Source: Siphonodentalium dalli (lineage: Eukaryota > Mollusca > Scaphopoda > Gadilida > Siphonodentaliidae). From it: 64,000 bases of DNA. Position numbers and translations under genes: made by a program. Positions within the stretch are counted from its first letter, which is position 1, and each line of letters starts with the position of its first letter. Under the pieces are notes generated by a model that worked only from the letters and a program-made list of their open reading frames with translations, was not told the origin of the DNA and ran no database searches. Location: contig CP136064.1 in assembly GCA_032622095.1 (NCBI GenBank), forward strand, positions 145,469,954-145,533,953, given 5' to 3'. Below, piece after piece: positions 22,031 to 32,271 of the stretch.

Positions 22031-23837
22031 GGGTAATGTGGGGCATAATGCGACACATAAGCACACTAAAAACGATGGAAGGGCACACATTATTAATTTA
22101 ACTGTTAGATAGATATTTCCACTATAGATATTAATACTCACACTTGCCTGGGAAGCACCAATTTCTGAACACCATTACTTCCCGTCGACGTACCCAATTC
22201 GTCGCATTATGCCCCATACACGGGGTACAATGCGACACATTTGACATTACAACATCAGCATGTACCGAACTTAATAAATGCAAACGGTCTGCAGTTTCTT
22301 TTCTGTTGTGGATTGAAAGAATGTATAAACGTTATTTAAAGTCATAACAGCAGACCAATGATAATTTTTTATTTGATTTATATGGCGGGTAAAATAGCAC
22401 CAAATGTTTTGATTTCAGGAAAATGACCGGGGTAGGGTTAACAATAATTATTTATCTATATCATGTTTTAATGTTTGGGAATGATCGAATATGTTTTTTT
22501 ATTTCTTTTCTTTTGAACTAAGGTTACGATACGATAAATTTTTCCAGGTTTGATTTGCGATATGCCTAATCATATTTTGTTCTCGTACTGGTTGTACCCG
22601 AGTGTCGCATTATGCCCCACAACCAGACAACCTGTCTCTCCCTCAATATGAGCGAATGTGAATAACCGATGTACATAGAACTGATCAACTTATTATATAA
22701 CTCGTCTTACTTTACCAAAATACGCATGTAGCTTTTGTGGTAGTGGTAAGATGTTCTCGTTTTAACATGTACAAGACCTACCGAAAGTTATAAACCATTC
22801 AAAAAGGGGGTCATCAAATGTGGGTACCCCTACTCCGGCGTTTCGCATGTGAGATTAAACAGTCATAATGATGTCGGTCCAATTGAGATGTCTACTTCTA
22901 TGATTGGTCTTACTAAAATAATAAATATACAATTCAACTTCTGTCATGAAAAAATCCTATGGCCTGATAACGACCGCCTGTCGCATTATGCCCCGCGTCG
23001 CATTATGCACTCTTATGACTAATGTGTAGATTTTCTACACACAATGTGTAGCCCTGCTACACAATTATTATTCATTTTTGATCTTAAACATATTTGTGTA
23101 GTAAATGTGTAGTTTTATGTACCTACACAAATTGTGTAACAATTTTTACACAATAAATGTGTCAATTTATACACATTTATACACATTGGTGTGCATAAAA
23201 TCAACACATATACCTTACACATTTTGTGTAGAGTCTTACACATATAAACCGTAGACAAGAATTTAAGTTCAGTTTTCCGAACTGTGGGTATATAGTATTG
23301 ATGACACGTGGATATTTATATGTTAAAACTATCATGGCGTACAATGGTACGTAATATTTTGCTCTGTCATGTGTGAGTTTTTGTTTTAAATGAACAAACC
23401 AGGGTCGTCGCGTGGTTGCATAATATTAGTATTACCCTATTACAACAATCATTTAAACGAGTCTAAGAGCAGTATTCGCCATGAAAGTTTTAACAACTAA
23501 ATCCTCATATATTATTAATACTATACCCACAAGTCGGAATTCTGAACTTACGTTCCTTGTCTACGATCGCTGTAGATTGTATTCCAAAACATATACCGGG
23601 TACTCAAACAATATGGCCGTCATGTAGCAGACTATCAAACTGAAGACACCTCAATGCGCATGCTCCACGTTCATACACAATTGTGTGTAACAAAATATAC
23701 ACATTGTGTGTAGAACGGTCCTTGGTCAATGTATTTGTATGTAAAACTACACATTGCTATGTCTATTAACCGGGTTTACACATTTGATGTGTAATCGTTT
23801 CTACACATTAGTTATAAGAGTGTGCCCCACATTACCC
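22031..23837. mobile_element. TIR element with GGGTAATGTGGGGCATAATG ends
   Basis: The left end (22031-22056) reads GGGTAATGTGGGGCATAATG then CGACAC. The right end is its reverse complement, but a second element splits it: GCGTCGCATTATG ends at 23007 and CCCCACATTACCC resumes at 23825. Without that insert this element is about 1.0 kb. Related motifs (GTCGCATTATGCCCC in either direction) also occur at 22201, 22222, 22602 and 22980. No transposase was recognised. A pogo/Tc1-like origin is only a guess. Confidence 0.62.
23008..23822. mobile_element. 815-bp MITE with TACACA/TGTGTA subterminal repeats, inserted in another TIR
   Basis: CACTCTTATGACTAATGTGT at the left faces ACACATTAGTTATAAGAGTG at the right (one mismatch). 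About 200 bp inside each end is packed with short ACACATT / AATGTGT motifs in both directions, as in MITEs whose transposase binds subterminal repeats. An apparent TG dinucleotide is repeated at the flanks. The middle (about 23270-23640) is plain DNA with no ORF. Confidence 0.7.
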
Positions 23838-24683
23838 ACTGTCTCTGCGCATTTGGCTATAGCAGAATAGCGGTATGATGGCGCATTGAATCACGCATTG
23901 AATCACGCGCTCTGCCTTGCGGTTGTTTTTTAAATAACTAACAAACTAACACTATTTTAAATAATAACACGGGCCCCGCTCCTTTTTCAGCGCACCATAT
24001 GACACGCTCAGCTCAACCACATATTAAAGGGACCCTCCGGGACACCCCTCACACCCCATATTAAAGCTCGCGGGCTCTTCCCCAAATAATCCATCCAATT
24101 AATTCAATCAAAGAGATAACATTAATTCAATTGTGTCCGCTTTTGCCGTGTTCAGACATGACTATTTTCTGTGTGCTATATCTCCAACAACAACAAACCG
24201 TGGGGTGAAGGAGAAGATCACTCGATCTTTTCGACCATCCCGGGCGCTTCGCGCCCATCTACTCACTTTACATCGGGTCAGTTTTTCCGCTCGATGTGAT
24301 ATTCACCTTGACACGGGTACCCACAAATGATATATATGTGTGTGTCCTTTTTAGACTCGAACCGATTGAGCCCGAACTTGCTACCTACGGGAAGTGTCAT
24401 GGACGGGTTAAATTGTGACCCCGACCTGACCTTGACCTTGAAAATGATCAATTCAAGGTCAAATCGGGTAAAATTGAAAAACACACAATTAAATTAAAAA
24501 ATTAAAAAGGCACAATTTACTCATTGAAAAAAAAAAATTTAATTAAAACATTTAATTAAAAAAGCCAGTAAATTAAAAAAGCACAATTAACTCATTGAAA
24601 AACCAAAAAATTAAATTAAAAAATTAATTCAAAAAATTGTCATATTTCTGACGATTGCCGCCAGTGGCGGGCTAACCTGCTAG

Positions 24684-25764
24684 TATTATATAAATTAGAC
24701 AGTCGCTCTCTCGCTGGGTGGGATGGATAAAAACTGGTTTCCGGAAACGACTCACATAAGCACACACGCTTGATGTCGAATCCGGTCCATGTTGTTATAT
24801 TATGATATGTTGTAATTATACTTCCATGGTGTAACCAAGGAAGTATATTGTTTTTGTACTGAGGTCGTTTTCCGTTTATTTTGAAATACTCAGAAACTAA
24901 TTGCTGTAGGAACGCGAAATCTCTAGCGAATGTAGGCATCTAAGGTCTACTGAAATTAAAGGTATCCGCATACCGGTCCAAGGTTTCTAGACGGAGTTAT
25001 GGCCCTTTTACGATTATTTTTCATTATTATTTGTTATTATACTCGACACTTTTGCAACGCCCTAATATCTGAAAGTATGGGGAGTATCGAACTGAAAGTT
25101 TGTACATATGTTGGGGTCAATGAGTTCTAACCTATTATCGGCATACAACGAATATTGTCCGCGTGTACCCGGCGGAGTTGTCTCCCTTTATATGAAAAAA
25201 TGTCACTTTACTATCTCGGAAATTATAAGGAGCAGAGCATCGGAAATTGGACCGTATGCACACCTCGATATGCCCTACTGCCCACAGGCATCAAAACTTG
25301 TGTCCGCGCTTTCCCTGCGGAGTTACCGCCCATAACTAGGGAAACCTCTATTTGATTGTACTCTGTTGTTCTCCAGTATCATTCCAGATAACTGCATTTG
25401 GTTTTTATAGTCGTGTTGACCGTTATCAGCTTAGTCCGAGGAAGAAAATTTAACAGGGTCGGACATATATTTTGACACTGGGATGGGGGGCAATTTTTTT
25501 TTATTATTGACATTTATATATTTAAGTATATGTACTTCCTGAACGAAAACAAACCCATACCGAAAAAGATTTTTGAAATCCGAGAAGAAATGCAAGAGTA
25601 ACGGGCCCTCAAAGTTTGCAATTTTTGTGTTTGTTATAAATACAGCGCTCTAAATTTTTTATTGCATATTCCGAATTGGACGAGTGATCCGGACCCGAAT
25701 ATGCCGCTTAAAAATGTTTTTTCCCAGAACTTTCCGCGTTACGGGGTACGGAAATATTGCACCT
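24684..25764. other. Unassigned intergenic DNA
   Basis: No coding sequence or clear element. Short open frames near 25108-25355 have no recognisable motif. Phrases such as GGAGTTGTCTCCCTTTAT (about 25173) look like old dispersed repeats but could not be assigned. Confidence 0.4.
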
Positions 25765-26422
25765 ATTTTTCCCGCCAAATCCAAACCGGCTAATTAAAGA
25801 GCAAGATAATGTCGTAGCAGGTACGTTAACATACTGTATGCACGTCCCAAAAGTAACCTGCCCAACGGAGAATGCGAGTCGGGTGGGTTTTGACTTTATT
25901 TAAATTCCACGAAAATTGCAAAGGGGGGGGGGATTCAAACATCGAGATAACTATTTTTTGACGAGTACATCTGATGGGTAGTGTTCACGCGCATCTACAG
26001 TGCGATTTTCTAATTTTCAGATGGAACGGTTTACTCGTGACAACGCTATATAACATAAACATGTATACTTAAGTAGTCTATCACTAACCTATTTTTAACC
26101 CCAAATCCAAACGGGCTAATGAAAGAGCGAGTTTAATGCGGTTGCATATAAGCCCGTATACTGTAAGTACGCCTCCAAAATTTGACCTCTCTACTATACA
26201 CACAACCTGCTCAACGGAGTGTTTGTGTCGGGGTGGGTTCAGATTTGGCAAATTCCCCCGAAAATCAAATGGGGAAAATTACTCCGAAAATCAGATATTG
26301 AATTAAACACTTTTCGACGAGTGGATGTGATTAGTAGTATGTTAATGCAAGATTAGTAAGCTTTTCATAGTTTCAGAGTGGACTGTTTAACCCTGGTAGC
26401 GTGTAACGTTCTTAACGGGTGA

Positions 26423-27627
26423 TATATATTACTCAAATTCAAACCCACTCTTCATGATGCAGTACACTGCATCGCACATCGACTGGCACTCGCCAGCTGC
26501 GATGAGGCAGATCAAATTCCGTATATGGTTAAGTTCCAGTCAGTACTGAACAGTATATACACATACTTCAGTAGGTCACCCAAACACCAGTCTGCCCTAG
26601 AGAAAGTGCAAAACTTCTATGATGTGAACAGCAAAAAAGTTAAGCAAGTTTGTGCAACCCGATGGCTGTCGTTCGAGGGCAGTGCCAATTCTGTAATGGA
26701 TAATTACTCAAGTTTGTTAACAGTTTTCCACGAGGATGAAAGCGTTAAAGCGAAAGGAATATACAAAGGAATTGTTTCCTACAAATTCCTTTATGTCGGT
26801 CATTTTATGTGTGACGTTCTTAAAGAGTGCGCGATTCTCTCTAAATTCTTCCAGGAAACTGTCATAGACTACACAGATGTGAATCCACTAATTCAGATGA
26901 CTATATCAAAAGTTGAGAAACATGCTAAGGCTAAATAAAACACCAGGGCCTTCGCTCAAAAAGTTTCTGGCTGAAGTTCCCAACAAACCGGAGAGTGACC
27001 CGGGATCGGACTACGAATACAACTTCATCCTTCATGGACATGACATTAAGGATGGACCTAAACTTAGGCAAGATGCAGTGTCAGCCTGCAGGAAATTTAC
27101 ATCTATTCTGGTCGACAATTTGAAAAGTAGATTCGCTGATGATGAGGACTCGGAGATCCTCTCTAGTTGCCAAACTGTTTGAGCCGTCATATAGTGACAA
27201 ACAAGTTATGATAAAACATTCCAAGCGTTTGATGGATTATGTGAAACGATGCCGCGATGATGATATTAGTGAGGAAGAAGTGAAAACTGAAATTGAGAGA
27301 TTCAGGAAAGTGTGTAGGATAAAAAAGGACATGGATGATATAGACAATTATATTCAGTTTGCGATAAAAAATAAAGAACTATTTCCGATAATTAGTCACT
27401 TAGCAGCAATTCTGTATTGTGTGCCAGTTTCGACTGTAGATTGTGAACGAGCGTTTTCAACACAGAATCTAATTAAAACGAAGCAAAGGAATAGACTGTC
27501 AGCGGAATATTTGAACATTCTTATGAATATATCAATTGAAGGGCCCCCAATCGACCAGTTTGATTTTGAACTTGCATTTAGAAAGTGGAAAGATGTTAAA
27601 TCGCGTAGGATTTTTAACAGTGTTTGA
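26423..27627 (+). pseudogene. hAT-family transposase remnant (C-terminal half)
   Basis: Transposases of this family excise and insert DNA with 8-bp target duplications (family knowledge). A first segment carries H-C-I-A-H-R-L-A-L-A at about 26465, a hallmark of the ribonuclease-H-like core, then C-A-T-R-W-L-S-F. A second frame starts near 26915 and a third near 27140, so there are two frameshifts. The third holds L-P-V-S-type text V-P-V-S-T-V-D-C-E-R-A-F-S and R-N-R-L-S, the hAT C-terminal dimerisation domain. The N-terminal zinc-finger/DNA-binding part is missing. It cannot encode an active enzyme. Confidence 0.88.
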
Positions 27628-27839
27628 ATTGTGAATGTTATTGATAATTTATTGATATTGTATATTGTTATGTATTATAAGTGCTGATAACTTTGAGTAA
27701 AATAAATGTTTATATCATATTACATCTTGTGCTAATTTATCCCACAATATGTGGCTAAACTTTTTTAAAAGTGGCTAACAAAATTGCACAAGTGGCTAAA
27801 AAAATGGCTACAAACATTTTCGGGCCAGGGCGAACACTG
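26447..27839 (+). mobile_element. 5'-truncated hAT transposon
   Basis: The right end CCAGGGCGAACACTG (27825-27839) looks like a hAT terminal inverted repeat. It is preceded by several GTGGCTAA repeats (27750-27805) of the subterminal kind. No matching left TIR was found; the element joins the ~320-bp repeat directly upstream of the coding remnant, so the 5' half was deleted. Confidence 0.65.
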
Positions 27840-28110
27840 GATGCAAATGCAAACGGACTTATCAAGGAGCAAGCCAAATGCATGAATATGTTCACCGATA
27901 TACTATAGGTATGTCCGCTCTACTATAAAGTAACCTGTCCAATGGAAAAGTGGCGTACGCCCCGGGGAGGGTCGAGGCTTTTGGCAAATTCCGCCGAAAC
28001 TCGTAAACGGGAAAAAATGGAAAATCGCGAATAAGGTGTTTTATATTTTGAACACTGCATGTATTTGGTACTACATAAGGACAACATTAGTTTTAGAGCG
28101 GACGGGTAAG

Positions 28111-28463
28111 CACTCAGCTAGCATTATCGATTTTGATATAGTTATCTCTCGATTACAGTTAACTCTATTACAAAGACGTTAATGACTATAGTGTAGCGAT
28201 GACGCATTGAATACTAATTAATTAATTAACCAAGCGGTCTTTCCTCCGCCAATACAAACTAAAAGATTCTGAATCCGAAATTGGAAGAACTATCCAATAA
28301 ATGCGAAATAACAGAGTTATGGTATGTTAATATGCTTTACACCATTTTGATCTACATGTCGATTACGAGATAATCAGACACGCCAAATTTCGTGACCGGG
28401 GGAGGGGTTATAATTAGCTCTAAAATGTATCCCTACCGAATAAAAATGAATTGATTGGCTGCG
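28111..28463. other. Unassigned intergenic DNA
   Basis: No gene or clear repeat is seen. A TTAATTAATTAA tract lies at about 28219. Confidence 0.4.
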
Positions 28464-28545
28464 ATGAATGGTGGCTCAGTTGGTCACACCCATGATGCAA
28501 TAGACTGCCATTAAGCATCCACGGTGGGTCGAATCAAATGACATA
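28464..28545 (+). repeat. Possible tRNA-derived SINE head
   Basis: TGGCTCAGTTGG (28472-28483) fits the internal promoter A box of RNA polymerase III. GGGTCGAATC (28526-28535) resembles the B box GGTTCGANTC with one change. The spacing is slightly longer than in a normal tRNA and the acceptor stem does not close, so this is not a working tRNA gene. A SINE remnant is the best guess. Confidence 0.35.
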
Positions 28546-29690
28546 AACCTTTGGAATATATGTCTTATTTAGAAAAATGTCAATGCAAGTCCACATCGGA
28601 TCACAAAACACCAATATGCATTCCCGTGAAGAGGAACACACCTATACGCATAACACACACATGGAATGGGATACCATGGAAGTATATCTGATTCCATGGA
28701 ATCTGACCTCTAGTTTATGTTGTATTGTTCATGGTAAACCAAAGTGTTACACGTATTCTCATAAATTGTATATCCAAATGGCATCACAAAACATTATTCT
28801 TACACATGGAATATAAGTAGTGGCTCACCTTGTCAGGTCGGAGCGATTATCATTTTGTTTATCGCGTTTAATCCGTCCCACCAATAAAGAAGTATTTATT
28901 TATTTACAATTGCGTATACTTCAGACGTTATAGCATGAAACATGAGCATCATAAACACATTAGTTCGAAAAAATAAAAGACTACAATTGTGTTTTACATA
29001 GAGATGTATCGATCACTCTAGTTTATCATATCTTCATGAAGATACAGATGTTTTAAAGATATGTCCAGGTGCTCCTCTGTTCTGGTGCTATATACTGGCT
29101 AATCATTTTCAGTTTAAAAGAATTGATGTTATGCCTGTATAGCAGCTACATGTGCCCGACACAGCGATATTTTGAGTTGTTTATGTTAGGTGATGAGTCT
29201 GTTCTAAAAAATGAATGAAATCCTCTGTATCGGGCAGATATACCCTTGTCAGATGTCAATAATGGAGGATCCTGAAAAGTCACGTGCTACGGACTGCGTT
29301 TCCCTTTATCTCAGAAGTAACCATATTTGACTGCACACTGTGACCACTATTTTTGAACAGGCCTGCTCTACATTTTCATATCTCTTGGCAATTGTAACTT
29401 TTTTGTGGAAACTATATTGAATGGGACAGACTCAATCGTGTTATAATATATACATAAGCCATTCTAATATGCAATCCTCTGACGATTCAAGGTCCCTCAG
29501 TTTGAATGGATATATGTATCTCTTAAATAGATTGATATAAATATACTTTTAATGCTTTCTTCTGTGTATCTGTGTTGCTAGATCATTATAGGAATGCTCT
29601 GATTTCCATCCCCATATAAATATGACAGTTGAGACGATATAATTGTTCAAGTGACTTAATTCGTCACCATTATTTTGTCGAGATTGTGAA
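28546..29690. other. Unassigned intergenic DNA
   Basis: No gene recognised. The 28577-28816 open frame has low-complexity His/Thr-rich sequence and no motif. A TCCATGGAATC / ATACCATGGAAG inverted pair lies around 28670-28710. Confidence 0.4.
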
Positions 29691-29699
29691 ATTGGAATG

Positions 29700-31540
29700 C
29701 CAAAAACTCCTTAGAACGACATGGTGATGGCCTGGGAGATGACTATATATAACTTTGTTGGATATCGGCGAATTGAACAATCTTATAAATGCTAGTGAAT
29801 CTTCTCTAGCCACCCATGACCCAAACGAGTCGAAACGACCCCAAATGTGATTTAATTCATCATATCATAAGAGAAGAACGTGCAAGAATTTGGTAGAATC
29901 AGTGCTAAATATATTCGTATCAACTTTGGTGCAATTCCCCTCATGCATGACTTGAACCGCGCCACTTTTGTAATATTTAAACCACGTCTATTAGACTCAT
30001 GCATGCATTATATAATGGAGATGATTATATATAAGTTTGGTGGTAATCGGCAACTAAACAAATTCTTATCATAGTTATTACCCCCACCCCCATCTCTCAC
30101 CCAAACGGCACCAACTTCGCGTCTTTAAATCACACGTTTATATTCCTCGTATCACGGAGAAGAATAATATATCAATTTGGTCGAAATATGTGCTAAAAAT
30201 AGCCCCTCCCCTGACACCAACAACGTCACTTTAGAAAATTTTAACCCGCACCATTATTTTACTCGTAAAAAGTTACCCATGTTAGACCGCCTTGGTGCCA
30301 TCTCGATTGTACCCTTAAAGTTATATATAGAACACAGACAGATATTCGCAAATATTTGATTCATTATACCATTTGAGAAAAAATGTGTATGGGTTTGATG
30401 GTAATTGGCACTAAACATATTTTTTATAAGTTTTTGGTGACCCTCCCGTCCCTATTTCGGACTCAACCGGCGCCACTTTTGACATCATTAAACCACACAC
30501 TTAGACTCATTATAGAGATGAATATATATAACATTTATGAAAATTGGCGAGTATACAAATTCGTATCAAATTTAGGGCCACCATTGCATATCTCTCACCC
30601 AAAAGGCACCAATTTGGCGCATTTAAACCACACGATTAGATTATTCGTATCACGGAGAAGAATATATATCAATCAGGTGGAAATCGGCGCTAAACATATT
30701 GTTTATCAATGTTTGTGTCCTTACCTCTATGCACCCCTGACTCGAATGGCCCCACCTTTGACATCTTTAAACCACATAATTAGACTCCTGATATCATGGA
30801 GATTATTATTTGTAAGTTTGGTGCTAATCCGCGACTAAACAATTTTTTATCAAATTTAGTGCCCACCCCACCCCATCTCTCACCAAAGCAGCACCAATAT
30901 GACGTCTTTAAAATCACACGATTAGATTCCTCATATCATGGATAAGAATGTGTATCAATTTGGTGGAAATTGGCTCTAAAAATATTGTGTATCAATTTTG
31001 GTGCCCCTCTCCCTTTCAGTGCACCACTGATTCGAATGACGCCACTTTTGACAGCTCTAAGCCACGCCATTAGACACCTCATACCATGGGGGTGAGTTTG
31101 TATAAGTTTCGTGGCAATCGGCGACTAAACCAATTCTTGTCAGATTTAGTACCCACCCTCTCAGAAGAATGTGCATCAATTTGGTGGAATTTGGCGCTAA
31201 AATTATTTTTGATCAATTTTGGTGCCCCTCTCCCCTTCCTGGTATTCCTGACGCGAACGGCGCGACTTTTGACATATTTAAACCACACCATTAGATTCCT
31301 CATATTATGGGGATGATTATATATAAGTTTTGTGGCAATCGGCGACAATTATTTTTCTGCCCCTCCCCCTTTTCTGCCCCTGACAACAACGGCGTCACTT
31401 TAGACAATTCTAACCCTCGCCATTATCTTTCTTGTAAAAAGTTATCCCTATTAGACCCATTTTGTGCCATCTAGGTGGTCCCCTGTGAATTTCTATAGAA
31501 CACAGACAGACAGACATTCGCAAATATAGATATAGATTGG
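29700..31540 (-). repeat. Satellite-like array of two alternating ~140-bp monomers
   Basis: The marker TTAGA(C/T)TC-CTCATATCATGGAG recurs near 30500, 30637, 30780, 30924, 31071 and 31291, mostly at 137-147-bp steps. Type 1 monomers read GATGATTATATATAAGTTTG then CGGCGACTAAAC. Type 2 read GAAGAATATATATCAATTTG then GGCGCTAAAAATATT. They alternate, giving a ~290-bp higher-order unit. Two copies of an end block (30236-30358 and 31395-31540) finish with ACACAGACAGA and ATTCGCAAATAT. Read on the minus strand this starts TCTATATTTGCGAATGTCTG, like the 5' ends of the Helitron-like families, so the array may be the body of such an element. Confidence 0.6.
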
Positions 31541-31969
31541 GAATCAGACACCCACTTGAATTGCAACATATATTGGCGCATGGAAGGAAATGTAAAAATT
31601 GAATATCCATACGCTGACACAACAATTAAAATAACTTTGAATTAAAGGAACCATTATATCGGATTCAGGAAAATAGTATCACAAACAAGCTCACTATTTT
31701 CACATCGAGCCAATGCAATCACACCCCACACATGTTACTAATAGACAGACGAGAAAGAGAATATGCCGCGTATAGTGATATACTATATTCAAAAGAATAG
31801 CATGTGCATGTAAAGTCTAGACTGAAAACCACATTCTCTCTTGGTGCGAGTAATTATTATATTATTCAAAACAGTCTTCATTTCATTAGTCTCATAATCA
31901 TAAAGGGGCGTAAACAAATTAATGTACCACACCTTGCAAATGCTATCGGGGTAAATTGAGCAAAATCTG
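31541..31969. other. Unassigned intergenic DNA
   Basis: No gene or clear repeat recognised. Confidence 0.4.
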
Positions 31970-32271
31970 TTGAATTTTCAGTGATATATGATTGTCATCT
32001 TGACATCCAACCTGTATCAAGTGGATGAATATTATTTAAATTTATCAATGTAGCTAGATTATTGTCCATCTCACTTCCTTTGCAAAGTTCTGTTCGTTCC
32101 CTTTAAAACTTGCCAGAATCCCAAAAAGAAATTTTCAGCAAAATGCCATACTGCATCATTTAAAATGAATTTGTCATCCTCAGTAAGGTACTGGGACAAC
32201 CATAATAGTACATGTAGTTGCCAGGAGATTAAATAACGTGTCTAATAACAAAGTAAGTAACAGTATACAGT

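Larger units (their letters stand above)
21385..24270. mobile_element. 2.9-kb insertion flanked by a 12-bp direct repeat
   Basis: CATCGGGTCAGT occurs at 21373-21384 and again at 24271-24282, and both copies belong to the split Helitron. That is the pattern of a 12-bp target-site duplication. No protein was recognised. TTCACTTACGCCCG appears twice (about 21400 and 21964). The right end carries a GGGCGC-TTC-GCGCCC hairpin. Two nested TIR elements occupy 22031-23837. A long target duplication would fit target-primed insertion, but no RT or poly-A tail was seen, so the class is open. Confidence 0.55.
21003..24683 (+). mobile_element. Helitron-like element, family B copy 12, split by a 2.9-kb insertion
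   Basis: The 5' part is 21003-21384 and the 3' part 24283-24683, ending CCGCCAGTGGCGG and CTGCTAG|T. The two parts join in the normal family B order. This is the last car of the first train; the flank after it (TATTATATAAATTAG) is not another element. Confidence 0.68.
25765..28110 (+). repeat. Three diverged ~320-bp repeats, the third split from its neighbours by a hAT remnant
   Basis: Units begin near 25785 (AAATCCAAACCGGCTAATTA), 26101 (AAATCCAAACGGGCTAATGA) and 27843 (AAATGCAAACGGACTTATCA). Each is followed in the same order by an AAGAGC/AGGAGC block, TAACCTG-CCAACGGAG-type text, a GGGTGGGTT/GGGAGGGTC block and a TTTTCGACGAGT-type block. Identity looks moderate (old copies). The hAT sequence lies between units 2 and 3. 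Confidence 0.6.

Noticed and set aside
25108-25355. Two overlapping ~70-codon frames
   Set aside because: No recognisable domain, no conserved partner in the window, and typical of chance open frames.
28472-28536. A tRNA gene
   Set aside because: A- and B-box-like sequences are present, but acceptor and anticodon stems do not form; kept only as a possible SINE.
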